DNA of 64,000 nt from Eutreptiella sp. 'Long Island Sound 2002' (taxonomy: Eukaryota > Euglenozoa > Euglenophyceae > Eutreptiales > Eutreptiaceae), in NCBI GenBank assembly GCA_964036045.1, contig OZ038382.1, positions 151,106,961 to 151,170,960 of the forward strand, in the 5' to 3' direction. The notes under the pieces were generated by a model that was not told the DNA's origin, searched no databases, and saw nothing but the letters and a program-made list of their open reading frames with translations. A program made the translations under genes and the position numbers. The first letter of the stretch is position 1, and every line of letters begins with the position of its first letter. Below, in pieces: positions 10,932 through 20,228 of the stretch.

Positions 10932-13067
10932 TCACAAAGGTAACAATTTGTTGTCGTCCTTCAGGGTCTCGTCTGACTTACGAAGCCAAACTTGCTGGCC
11001 TGTCTCGAAGAGTTTTCCTTGCGTTCTCGACTTAGTTTTGAAATTCAACCAATCTGCTTGACTCTCCACTTTGGCTTGGATCCACTTGGAATCTAAATCC
11101 TTGATCCTTTCAAACCATTGCGAGGCGTGGTAGCACTGCCTTGGATGATACATCACTGGTCCTGGACCCATCTTCTCACGACCAAAAACAAGCTCATTCG
11201 GACTTAATCCAGTGTAATTCTTGGTACGATGGTATCTCCTCAAGACACAGTAAATTGTCTTTAACCAATTGTAGTCTTTTTCAGTCGCCAGGAATTTTCT
11301 CAGAATGTTGATAAGAATTCTTCCAGCGCGTTCAGCAGGGAGGGCTCGATGGTCGTAGACCCGGGCACGAAGATGATGAACTCTTAATAGAGCACACATG
11401 TTCTCCCACCAAGTCCCAATGAACTCCTTCGCACTGTCCGTCAGAATTTCACTGGGAACATCCGAGTTACTCATCCACTGACTTGCAGTCCACTTGGCAG
11501 CCATTTCAGAGGTGAGATGCTTCGTGTTGCAAGGGAGGACCTGGATGTAGCCACTGTGGCGGTCTTGAATCAACAAAACCCCATCGATGGGCTTCCTCGT
11601 GTGGAGGCATTCCTCTGGGATTTGCCCCAACTCGAAGACATCCGCCGTCACCTTGTCGAACAACCTCTCAGGAATTGGTAATCCCTTCAGTAATCCTTCT
11701 GCCTTTTGATTCTTGGGGATGGTCGCCTGACATTGCTTGCATCCTTTGGCAACTCGTTCACAGGCACTCTTGAGGTCCCGTGTGTACACTCTGTGTCGTA
11801 GCTCCTGCTCCAGAACACGAGAATGTGTGTGGGCTGTCACATTCCGATGCCAATGTTTGACATATTGGTCAATCAGACAATCAGGAACACAAATCGGTCC
11901 TTGCCAAAATAACTTGTCGCCTTGGATTCTGAAATCAGACGTCTCTTCAGAGTCGTAAGGCTTGTCCCCTCCCAACTTGTGGTATACAGACCCAAAGAAC
12001 CTGTCCTCATTGTACATCTTCGTCCAATCCACATAGAGGAAGGAAGTTTCCTTGTCCTCTTGTTGTGGAGGGAGCGTGGATTTCGCCTTGGATCTTGTCA
12101 CTGGAAACACATTAAGGAGTGGCAGCGCCGACTCAGAGTCAGAGTTAACTCCTGCAGTCTGATCTGCCTTGGTAATCTCCTTGCATCTGACCAATTCCAC
12201 CTTCATCCGATTTTTAATCGAACATTGAAGACAATGTTTCTTGATCAGTGCTTGTTCCTCCTTATCAAACTCAATCACTTCGGCTTTATCCGTCGCTGTC
12301 CCATGAAAACTGACTTCAGAGTAAGCCTCTGAGGCTGGGTAGGCCCAGCGACTCAGGGCGTCCGCCACTGTATTGTAGCGACCCGGAATGTAAGTCACAT
12401 GGAAGTCAAATCTGCTGAGAGTTTCATGCCAACGGCCTCTTCTCCCAGCTGGTCCACCAGGGGTATCCACATGTTCTGTCCTCCAGCTCTCCAGTGACTT
12501 GTGGTCAGTCAGTACCTCAACGCGATGGCCCAAGATCCAACCTTCGTAACGCCGTAAGGCACAAAGGATTGCGTAGGCTTCTTGTTCCCTTGGACTCCAA
12601 TTTCGCTGTCTTGTTGTAAGCTTGCGAGACCAGAAAGCCAGAGGATGATGGTGACCTTCGTCATCGACTTGTTCGATCGTAGCACCAATTGCGCAAGGAC
12701 TGGCCTCTGTACGAATATAAAAAGGTCTTCCATCCAACCACGGAGTCTTTAATGTAACCACATTCGCCAGTGCTTCCTTGATACCAGTAAAGGCCTCTTC
12801 ACATTCTGGCGTCCACTTGAGCTTGACTTGAGATCCCTTCTTTCCTTCTATTTTGCCAACCTTGAGTAACTCTGTCAATGGACCAGAGAACTTGGCGTAG
12901 AGAGGAAGGAACTCGTGGTAATGATTGCAGCAGCCTAAAAAGGCACGAAGCTGCGTGATGGTGTTAGGCCTTTCCCAGAGCTGTAGGGCAGCCATTTTTC
13001 CTGGGGCTGGTCTCCTTGTCCCATCTTCCAAGACAGAGCCACAAAATTCCACACTCTCAAGGAACAT
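10932..13067 (-). CDS. RT connection, RNase H and integrase
   Basis: This 711-residue segment starts with the end of RT (FLESVEFCGSVLEDG, LRAFLGCCNHYHEFLP). RNase H follows, with RTEASPCAIGATIEQ, SPREQEAYAILCAL, LTDHKSLESW and YNTVADALSRW. Next come the H2C2 zinc-binding region and the integrase core, with D in KVTADVFEL, D in ILTDSAKEF and a degenerate third motif (HRALPAERAGR), then SPNELVFGRE. It ends at TGA 10932-10934, in frame with the chromodomain. Confidence 0.85.
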   Translation of the reverse strand: MFLESVEFCGSVLEDGTRRPAPGKMAALQLWERPNTITQLRAFLGCCNHYHEFLPLYAKFSGPLTELLKVGKIEGKKGSQVKLKWTPECEEAFTGIKEALANVVTLKTPWLDGRPFYIRTEASPCAIGATIEQVDDEGHHHPLAFWSRKLTTRQRNWSPREQEAYAILCALRRYEGWILGHRVEVLTDHKSLESWRTEHVDTPGGPAGRRGRWHETLSRFDFHVTYIPGRYNTVADALSRWAYPASEAYSEVSFHGTATDKAEVIEFDKEEQALIKKHCLQCSIKNRMKVELVRCKEITKADQTAGVNSDSESALPLLNVFPVTRSKAKSTLPPQQEDKETSFLYVDWTKMYNEDRFFGSVYHKLGGDKPYDSEETSDFRIQGDKLFWQGPICVPDCLIDQYVKHWHRNVTAHTHSRVLEQELRHRVYTRDLKSACERVAKGCKQCQATIPKNQKAEGLLKGLPIPERLFDKVTADVFELGQIPEECLHTRKPIDGVLLIQDRHSGYIQVLPCNTKHLTSEMAAKWTASQWMSNSDVPSEILTDSAKEFIGTWWENMCALLRVHHLRARVYDHRALPAERAGRILINILRKFLATEKDYNWLKTIYCVLRRYHRTKNYTGLSPNELVFGREKMGPGPVMYHPRQCYHASQWFERIKDLDSKWIQAKVESQADWLNFKTKSRTQGKLFETGQQVWLRKSDETLKDDNKLLPL

Positions 13068-13073
13068 CTTGCC

Positions 13074-14297
13074 CTACTTGGGTCCACACACGAGCTTCTC
13101 TTGTCGAAGGACTTCAAGAACCTTTCGGACTTGTTCTTCGTGCAACTTCAGGCACTCATCAAAGTTTTTTCCCAACGGCGTGGCAATCCGAAGGTCGTCA
13201 ATGTAGATGCTGCAGAATTCTTGTAAATCCGGAGACTTGTGCTTCTGAAATAAAATAGTCTCCATCATCTTCTGAAACATCGACGGCGCATTCTTCAGAC
13301 CCATCGGCAGTACAGTCCACTGGACAGTGCCACAGGGCGTGCACATTGCGGTCAAATGCCTATCCTCCTTTCGGAGTGGCATTTGGTGAAAGCCATGGCG
13401 CAAATCCAACACAGTAAAGAGCTTACCTTTGGCCCTCGCGGCGATCTCCTTCTCGATTAAAGGAAGGGGATGCGCGTCAGGTACCGTGGCGGCATTCAAG
13501 GCTCTGTAATCCACCACTAGACGCCAAGCATCTATGCTGGATTGGTCAGCAGGTGGGGGTTTTGGCACAGTAAATGGTGCCGAACACCACTCAGAACTCA
13601 TGCAGCTCTCCAACCAACCGAACTCATAGAGATTGCGCTCAATAATTTTTCGCAGGGCATCTGCTTTGGTGCCGTGTAAATAGAATGGACGTCGTTTGTG
13701 CACCTTTGAGCCTTCGATTATGTCAATCTTGGCTTCCCCATTTTCACATAAAATTGGGGGGTTTTTCCACAACTTCCCACTCAGCACGTCATCTTGATAA
13801 TCTTCGAACACTGCGTCCCTTCTTGCAGATGTCTTGTCTCCGTCGACCTGATTCCCACATTTAATCACCGACATTATGTCCACCAATTTGCGAATTGTTG
13901 GTCGTGGTCTCATATTCTTGGCCACTTCATTCCAAACTTCTTCGTCGCATTGTTGGCGGATGCAGCTCACCTGAGCTCGCTCCTCCGTGGGATCCCACCA
14001 ATGAAGGGGGTCCACGAATGTCTTGAAGGGATGGTCGGACGAATTCAGCTGCATTCCTGTCAATTCAGGCGAGATTCTTGGAGATTTGTCATCATTCTTG
14101 CTTGAAATCTTGACATTTTTGGCTTCATTCTTGTCTGATGGGGACGAATTGTAATGGATGGAGGCGTTCTCTTGAGGGACGCCGGTTGTCCTTCCCTCCT
14201 TCCGCGACGATACGTCGGGATTCCGCTCTCGATCGTCTTCATCCACCTCAATTTCGTCGATTCTGGAGGAATTTGAGATGACCTCTTCCGTTATCAT
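13074..14297 (-). CDS. Reverse transcriptase
   Basis: Ty3/gypsy RT with canonical blocks: WRLVVDYRALN, FTVLDLRHGFHQM, VLPMGLKNAPSMFQKMM and the active site IYIDDLRIA. Residue positions run from about 235 (AWRLVVDYR) to about 380 (YIDD). The first 130 residues are acidic and low-complexity. The frame stops at TAG 13074-13076 just before the segment linking RT to RNase H, and the same frame continues at 13067. Confidence 0.9.
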   Translation of the reverse strand: MITEEVISNSSRIDEIEVDEDDRERNPDVSSRKEGRTTGVPQENASIHYNSSPSDKNEAKNVKISSKNDDKSPRISPELTGMQLNSSDHPFKTFVDPLHWWDPTEERAQVSCIRQQCDEEVWNEVAKNMRPRPTIRKLVDIMSVIKCGNQVDGDKTSARRDAVFEDYQDDVLSGKLWKNPPILCENGEAKIDIIEGSKVHKRRPFYLHGTKADALRKIIERNLYEFGWLESCMSSEWCSAPFTVPKPPPADQSSIDAWRLVVDYRALNAATVPDAHPLPLIEKEIAARAKGKLFTVLDLRHGFHQMPLRKEDRHLTAMCTPCGTVQWTVLPMGLKNAPSMFQKMMETILFQKHKSPDLQEFCSIYIDDLRIATPLGKNFDECLKLHEEQVRKVLEVLRQEKLVCGPK

Positions 14298-14315
14298 TTC
14301 ACTGTCATCTTGCCA

Positions 14316-14700
14316 TTAATCTCCCAGATTCCCGTCAACTAAGCACGCCAACGTGCTCCACGAACGCTGTGGCAAAGGCTTGTCATTGTCTTCGCAATAC
14401 AGCTTCACTCCCTTGTGAGGTAGCTCGACAATGTCGATTGAAATGTCCATAATGTCCTTGAACCACTCTTGTCTTGGCCAATTGGGGACAATTAAAATCG
14501 CCTTTGCGCCGGATTGCTTCAGCTTCTGCACCACACGAGGAAAAACGTCGAAGGGCGGATTGATCCAAAGTGGTTCAGACCAGTCCTCACTTCAGGCATC
14601 GTCGTAGAACTTGGGAAATCTTTTATTCTTCTTGTTTGCAAAGGCATCAACTTGAGGACAAAAATTGTGGTTCCTTTCGAAATAATCCACCAGAATGTCC
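14316..14700 (-). CDS. Dam-like N6-adenine methyltransferase domain, split by a stop
   Basis: Across the TGA at 14592 the frame reads VDAFANKKN ... SEDW ... LWINPPFDVFPRVVQKL ... AILIVPNW. NPPF is the (N/D)PP(F/Y) motif of N6-adenine methyltransferases, and the layout resembles phage Dam proteins (PF05869) and the Dam-like domain of DIRS retroelements. It lies between protease and RT. An SAM-binding motif is not evident, so activity is uncertain. Confidence 0.5.
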
Positions 14701-15374
14701 CGCCATTTGTCGACTACACGATAGCAAACTGACTTCCACTTCTTGCAGTTCAATGATTCCACCTTTCCTTCGCCGAATTCTCCTTGATTCCCTGTCCATT
14801 CCTGCCCATCTTGCTGAATATGCAGCTTATTTCGCTCCTTGAATTGGTGGATACTCTTGGTATATGGGTGCAGATAATACAGGTCAGACGGGTCGCTGGT
14901 CGACGGATCCTGGAGGAAGCATGTCCTGTGTCCCATGGGCGACGCACGGTGAGCGTGAAGCCAAGGTTGACCCAAGAATAAATCATACTTTATGCTGGCT
15001 TCATAGAATTTTCCAGCAAACCACTCTTCCGTGACCGTCTCTTCCACGCTCCACACAGATTGTTTCACCAATCTGACTGCCAATTCTGCCTCTCTGTCGC
15101 CACCGTCAAGGCGATGTCCGCTGACTCCCTCCAGCTGGACAGGTGTCGAGGACATCTTCGCCTCATCCTCCTGCAGAAAGCCTTTTCTTACCAGATTGAC
15201 CTGTGAACCATTGTCAATCAGACATCTGGCAAGTTTAACCTTACCATCCGTTGTCCTGACCTGGATCCAGCAGACAAACTGGCGCTGCTTGCCTCGCCGG
15301 ACAGCGCTGAGGACCCAGGCAGGGTAAAGGAGGCCGGAGGAGCGCGCCAGCCGGTCCCAGCAGCGTCCATTCAC
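14592..15374 (-). CDS. Retropepsin-like protease and start of Dam-like domain
   Basis: In frame with Gag across one TAG. The aspartic-protease active-site region reads LARCLIDNGSQVNLV, with DNG where DTG/DSG is usual, so the catalytic triad is atypical. The C-terminal part (VDAFANKKNKRFPKFYDDA) begins a Dam-like domain that continues beyond the TGA at 14592. Upstream of the protease the sequence is low in recognisable motifs. Confidence 0.6.
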   Translation of the reverse strand: MNGRCWDRLARSSGLLYPAWVLSAVRRGKQRQFVCWIQVRTTDGKVKLARCLIDNGSQVNLVRKGFLQEDEAKMSSTPVQLEGVSGHRLDGGDREAELAVRLVKQSVWSVEETVTEEWFAGKFYEASIKYDLFLGQPWLHAHRASPMGHRTCFLQDPSTSDPSDLYYLHPYTKSIHQFKERNKLHIQQDGQEWTGNQGEFGEGKVESLNCKKWKSVCYRVVDKWRDILVDYFERNHNFCPQVDAFANKKNKRFPKFYDDA

Positions 15375-15449
15375 CGCCCCAACTACCCTGATGGGCTTTG
15401 TCTCCTGCCACTCAACCCCAGTGTTGGGAATTGGTGCAAGTTGGCTTCC

Positions 15450-16544
15450 CTATTGCCATTCTTCTTCGACGTTCGTCTGCACGTCCTGTACTTGTCCTTC
15501 GTCAACCCATTCTTCTCCTGCTTCGACGGCATTGACTCCTTTTCCACGTCCACGACCACCAAATGACTTTCCACCACCACCTTTCTTACCTCCTTGGCCT
15601 TTGCTGTTGGAGGTGTTGGAATTGGGGTTGGATTCGTTGGATCTGCCCTTGCCTCGACCTCCAGTATCTTTGTTGATGCCGAAGGTCTTGTTCGCTGGCG
15701 TCTCCGTATACAGGGGGTTGCCATTCACCTTGGAATCATCTTGATTCCCGGACTTTCCTTGTCCCTTTCCACCTTTTTCACCAGATTTTCCACCAGATTT
15801 TCCACCAGCATCGGTCCATCTTGAGCCACTTGGATCTCCGCCTTGCTGCGAGTAATCTTTTGGTGTCCAGTCTCTGTTCTTTTCTTTGGACTGCCCTTTA
15901 CCCTTTCCCCTTCCATGCTGGTCAGCATCTCTTGCTCCATCCTGCTGGGGATTTTTGGGAGAATTTCCCTTTCCATCCATTTTGGACTGAATTGTCTTGA
16001 GATCTGAGGGCGCCCACCTGTGATCTGCGGTCGTGTGAGTCGCCGCTCGAACTTCCTCCCCAAGGGCAATGCACACAGAGCATCCCTTCTCACCAACGGC
16101 ACTGACCTTGCCTCCAAAGCCTTGTGCATCCTGTGACTTCTGGCGTTCTAAGTTTGCATACTTTTCAAGTTGGTCCCAGATCTGCTCGACTCCGTCCGAG
16201 AAGATCCACGGTCGTACCTTCAAAACTGTTCCCTTATACTTCACTTTGCCATCCACCATGCTACAGAAAAACTCCGACTGTTCAGAATCATGGAAACCAA
16301 CTCTCCATCTGCCCTCACGAATAGTGATGTCTTTCAATCCAGTAGCACTGATAGAGTGTAGCAACTCACGAACTGCCATTTTTCCCATAGTTTCCGGCAA
16401 TCCTCGGACTTCAACCCAGTTGTCCAGGACTTTTTGCTCCGCCTGAGAGTCCCTGATCTTCTGCTTGGTCTCTGGCGTGAGCTTGCTCAGGAGGATCTTC
16501 TTCATGTCGCCTTCAGAAGGTCCTTCTCCTGAGTTCTCCGTCAC
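15450..16544 (-). CDS. Gag-like N-terminal region, RRM-like fold plus GKG-rich tail
   Basis: This is the N-terminal 364 residues of the polyprotein. Residues about 40-115 (VEVRGLP ... VRPWI) have the spacing of a small alpha/beta RNA-binding domain resembling an RRM; that is an inference. From about residue 185 the chain is Gly/Lys/Ser-rich (GKGKGQSKEKN, SGGKSGEKGGKG, GGRGRGKG), suited to nucleic-acid binding. No CCHC knuckle is visible. The start at 16544 is the first Met after an upstream stop. The segment ends at TAG 15450-15452, and the same frame continues into the protease. Confidence 0.7.
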   Translation of the reverse strand: MTENSGEGPSEGDMKKILLSKLTPETKQKIRDSQAEQKVLDNWVEVRGLPETMGKMAVRELLHSISATGLKDITIREGRWRVGFHDSEQSEFFCSMVDGKVKYKGTVLKVRPWIFSDGVEQIWDQLEKYANLERQKSQDAQGFGGKVSAVGEKGCSVCIALGEEVRAATHTTADHRWAPSDLKTIQSKMDGKGNSPKNPQQDGARDADQHGRGKGKGQSKEKNRDWTPKDYSQQGGDPSGSRWTDAGGKSGGKSGEKGGKGQGKSGNQDDSKVNGNPLYTETPANKTFGINKDTGGRGKGRSNESNPNSNTSNSKGQGGKKGGGGKSFGGRGRGKGVNAVEAGEEWVDEGQVQDVQTNVEEEWQ

Positions 16545-16631
16545 ATGGCAGTGGCTTTTTCTTACTTAACGTCATGTTCCTAAGATGACAGATTTCACGA
16601 GGTTAACCCATCTTCATAGCGATATGCTACA

Positions 16632-17300
16632 TCAGGAACAATGTTGGGCACTTTCCCAGCCCGAAAAAACCTTGCACCTAGGGTAGCACCAACCGGCCAT
16701 GAAATAATCTGGTGTGCATGCGTTCTCAGGACTGTGTCCTGCTGAATTTGTGCCACCTGTCTGGGAAAGGTTGCGCAATGCAACCTGACCGATTCGCTCT
16801 GAGGCTTGTGTACAGGCAAAGGGTATGGAATGCACTGTCGAATACAAACGCTGACGGCTCTGCCTACACATTAAAGCGCCAGTAGTGAGTAAAAGAGCTC
16901 CAGCGAGGTCACCTGAGCCAGACGCCAGTGGATCACCCACTGCAGACAAAAGAAGGGCAGTATCCCTCTTCGATGAATCACCCACCGAATCGTTTCGAGG
17001 GGTACTATCCCCATACGGCGAATCGCCCACCGTGTCACATCCAAGGGGGGCATCCCCACACAGTGAATCACCCACCGTGTCAACTCGAGGGGACACTTCC
17101 CCACGCAGTGAATCACCCACCGCGTCAATCAGTGAAACTGAAATGCCTTGAGGATGCGGTGAATCACCCACTGCTGAAGTCTGGCTCTGACTGCACCGCG
17201 AATCACCCGCGGTGCTTCGTTGAGAGAGAAGAGAAAGTAAAACACCAATAAACTGTAAAATCGGTGTGTTTTTGTCTGAATTAGTTTCGATTTGATTTAT
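16632..17300 (-). CDS. VGDS repeat protein downstream of dUTPase
   Basis: The frame that begins with the dUTPase C-terminus continues into 5-6 imperfect repeats of AVGDSxxGDxxPRxDT (about 16900-17190 in DNA), then a non-repetitive tail to the stop at 16632. Function unknown. The DNA repeat unit is about 45 bp, each beginning near GTGAATCACCCACCG on the plus strand. The proximity of its end to the start of the chromoviral polyprotein (16544) hints that one element inserted into or replaced the pol of the other. Confidence 0.45.
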   Translation of the reverse strand: MNQIETNSDKNTPILQFIGVLLSLLSQRSTAGDSRCSQSQTSAVGDSPHPQGISVSLIDAVGDSLRGEVSPRVDTVGDSLCGDAPLGCDTVGDSPYGDSTPRNDSVGDSSKRDTALLLSAVGDPLASGSGDLAGALLLTTGALMCRQSRQRLYSTVHSIPFACTQASERIGQVALRNLSQTGGTNSAGHSPENACTPDYFMAGWCYPRCKVFSGWESAQHCS

Positions 17301-17899
17301 CACAGGTTGACCAGCAGCATCGATTAACTCATTGCGACCTGTACTACCGAAGCCCTGACCACCCCGCTCTGTGAAGGGCAGCTCAGGCACCTCCTGGATA
17401 TCGGGGGTGGAGTGGCGCTCCAGAATGGATTGTGCCACTCAATCCCCAGCAAGAAACGAATGCTGGCGGCCGCTGAGATTGGCTACAATTCTTTTCCGCT
17501 CACTGCGGTAATCGGACTCGATGACACCACGCAAAATGTGGAGACCCAGCTTAGCTAAACTACTGCGGTCAGCCAGTCGTCCAGAATGGCCCTGTGGGAC
17601 ACTGATTGCAAGTCCCAGAGGAATTTCTGTGAATATGGACCAAGATCTACAGCCATTGGGGTGTACAAGTCATACCTGGCAGCACCATCTGTGGCTCGCA
17701 CTGGATGTTTGGATGAGGGATTCATCATCTTGACCTGCAAGGCACAGGGAGCAGAACCAGAAGCCAGGGACGGCAATGTTTGGTCAGCAGTCCTGAACTG
17801 TGCCCATTCATCCAAAGCTCTGACCTGTCGAGTAATGACTGGTGACACACTGCAATGATCACATGTCTGTAACCCAATAGGCGGTGAATCTGGTGACAT
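17301..17899 (-). pseudogene. dUTPase domain, one frameshift and one stop
   Basis: The frame 17899-17555 holds dUTPase motif 1 (RATDGAARYDLYTP). After a one-base frame change near 17625 another frame reads GRLADRSSLAKLGLHI (motif 2) and GVIESDYR (motif 3). The third segment (frame of 17438) gives VAQSILERH, P-I-EVPELPFTERGG (motif 4) and GGQGFGSTGR (motif 5). A TGA interrupts the expected GDRVAQ just upstream of 17438. dUTPase converts dUTP to dUMP and limits uracil entry into cDNA. It follows a capsid/zinc-knuckle region on the same strand, so it was probably retroelement-borne, but an acquired cellular copy is possible. Confidence 0.8.
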
Positions 17900-18278
17900 T
17901 CAACACACCAGAATCCCGTAACCAGCGGCTCTTAAAATTGCACTGACGTGCGCCGTCCACCAGCACTGTCAGGCTTCAGGGAACTCAGGTAACGTGTCTG
18001 ATAGGCACCAGGGCCTCTCCTAATTTTCAGCAACTCAGTGGGTATTCAAAGGTTCTTAGTGGGCAAAGGTACCAACCTATACTGCCGGAAAAAAGGGTAT
18101 CCCAACAGGATACGATCACCCACTTCAGCAAAATGGACAAACACATTTTTGCAGATTTAAACTGAAGTTCCCTGAAGACTCAGGACTGGCAACAAATATC
18201 AGTGAAAACGCCCATATCACCACCGCTGATCAGTGACTTACGCGCCCCAACCAACCGCAACTTGTGCGGTGCCGGTAC

Positions 18279-18713
18279 CTAGCATGCTCGAGGAAACTTC
18301 CTGGACGAGCAGACTGCCATCACCTGACGGCCAATGTCAGCCAGGGCGATCAGCTGTAGTACCTCATCAGGCAAAGACGAAAACAATAAACGAACAGGAA
18401 ACAGCAACTCACTCCTAAGCTTACTCCGTTTATTGGGGGGGTCAACTGGATGGCGCATTTCAGATTTCAGGGATGTGAGGTCCACCGTTTGAACTGCCCT
18501 ATGATCAGGCCTTGAAAAATCTGCAGGACGACCATATGACCGAGGCTGGGGACAATCGTATGACAAATGGCCTCGTTCCCCACATCGAAAACATATGGCA
18601 CTGCCACTGTCCTTCCGTTTGTCCTGGGGGTTGTTCTTCGATGGGCGGCGCCCTGGGCTGCTGCCCTTCCCGTGTGGACTTCGGCTCTCACGGCACTTGT
18701 CATGGCGATCCAT
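18279..18713 (-). pseudogene. Gag nucleocapsid with CCHC zinc knuckle
   Basis: The frame includes CFRCGERGHLSYDC, a C-X2-C-X4-H-X4-C knuckle, within a Lys/Arg/Pro-rich context. It lies downstream of the SR/RD-type repeat region and capsid-like segments and upstream of the dUTPase on the same strand. This order is that of Gag followed by a protease/dUTPase region. No convincing DTG/DSG protease motif was seen between 17900 and 18279. Confidence 0.7.
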
Positions 18714-18859
18714 TGACCGGTCCCAGGAACGGCGTGGTGAATAACGGGAGTCAAGAGATCAATTATGAGAAGGAATCCTACTGCGATATCTCGGCTCCCG
18801 ATCCCGTCCCCGATCCTGACTGCCCTCTCGACGACGGTCCTGACTGCCAGTGCGTCCCC

Positions 18860-19991
18860 TGGCCTGCGTATCACTACCGAGAATCCCCCGAACCGTCCGG
18901 GCGTCGCTCTTGACTACCATCCCTACGACGGTCCCGACTGCCATCCCGAAGGCGGTCCAGACTGCTATCCTGACGACGGTCCTGACTGCCATCCCAACAA
19001 CGGTCCTGACCGCCATCCTGACGACGGTCCTGGCTGTGAGAACGTTCCCGGCCAGCACCTTTACCACCACCATAGTCGTCGCTGCCACGCCTCTCAGGCC
19101 GGCCACGGTCACGGCTATGGCTTCGTTCTCTACGCAAACCGTACCGACTTGTCGTTCGTTCATTTCCCACAGCCCCAATCACAGCACCACTGGTGTAATG
19201 CTGGACCAATCCCTTCAAAACAAACCGACCGTCGCGCCTAGCCTTAAGACGCGTCATATCAAACACATATGTCTCAAGGTATGTGAACTTCATATCACCA
19301 TTGGATGTTTGGGCACATAGCAAATCATCCCTAATTTGGACCCAGGGGTTGGAGGGATCCATTTTCTCCAAGTACACACAGATGGCCGCCAGGAATACAC
19401 TGTGAGCAACTGACATATTAACACCACCTGTGGACATACGGCCATGATTCAAAAGTTTTACCGTGAAACGGTACCATTCATCAGGCCCAACATCACCTCG
19501 CAGAGCGTGTCGGTAAGCCAATTCCCGAAACGACCGCCTTCGGCAGCTGGAAGCGGAGGCTCGCGAGCAGCAGGATACTCAGATTCCTCGAAATGACAAG
19601 AGCCTCCATCCCGCATTTGTTTTGCCGCCATCCCAGCCCATCAAAAAAGTCCAAGGTTAGGGGTTTGGTAGGCACACTAACGCCCGGTGTGCTGAACCAT
19701 GTGCGACAGTGCTGGTACGCCGTATTAGACTGCGGTCTGGAACATATGGGTTACACTCATGTCTACCATACAATTGAATGAGCCTAAACACCTCCTCAAT
19801 AGTGAGGTGCTCCCGTGCAACTTGCTCCACAAGAAAAGACTGACGGCTATGAGCATGCGGGTTTGCCAATCAAGGCTATAACGAAACCCAGTGCGCATGC
19901 ACCAATCACGATATAATATTTCCCAATCATAAATGAGTGTAGACTCATCCCAAACCGGTACTGCCAATTGTTTTCGTAGATTGTCGACCAA
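18860..19991 (-). pseudogene. Capsid-like Gag region with RD/SQDRR repeats, frameshifted
   Basis: Segments in different frames (19991-19800, 19869-19657, 19521-18874) form one plausible Gag: an aromatic helical region (WDESTLIYDWEILYRDWCM), then FLAAICVYLEKMDP, LKARRDGRFVLKGLV. It ends in an array of DGSQDRR-like units encoded by about 18-36-bp repeats at 18860-19130. At least two frame changes are needed. I recognise no specific family. Confidence 0.5.
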
Positions 19992-20228
19992 CTGTGGGTC
20001 AATCCAGCCATCATGTGTCTTACCCCATATGCCTTTACCCTGAAGGGCCTCACCAGGTGGCGGCTCAAAAAATTTTATTTTCTGATTAAAAATCCGGACC
20101 TCATGAAAGGCATAGCCGCCAGAAATGCCAGACAGCTTGCGCTGTGAAAGCTCAAAAAGAGGGGGTTCTAAAGCCTTATATGGTTTAACATATCCATCCG
20201 CATGAAAAAGGCAATGAATAGCACGTGA

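Larger units (their letters stand above)
10473..16544 (-). mobile_element. Ty3/gypsy chromovirus polyprotein, single frame with five stops
   Basis: All segments from 16544 down to 10473 share one reading frame of about 2,024 codons. The order is Gag-like/GKG region, protease, Dam-like domain, RT, RNase H, integrase, chromodomain. The frame is interrupted at 15450-15452 (TAG), 14592-14594 (TGA), 14316-14318 (TAA), 13074-13076 (TAG) and 10932-10934 (TGA), with no frameshift noticed. Every stop can arise from a Trp, Gln or Arg codon by one C:G to T:A change. No LTR pair was found. Confidence 0.85.

Noticed and set aside
18765-19320. Plus-strand frames rich in DGPDCHPDDGPDCH or TTVLTAIPTT
   Set aside because: They are shadows of the minus-strand RD-repeat Gag region.
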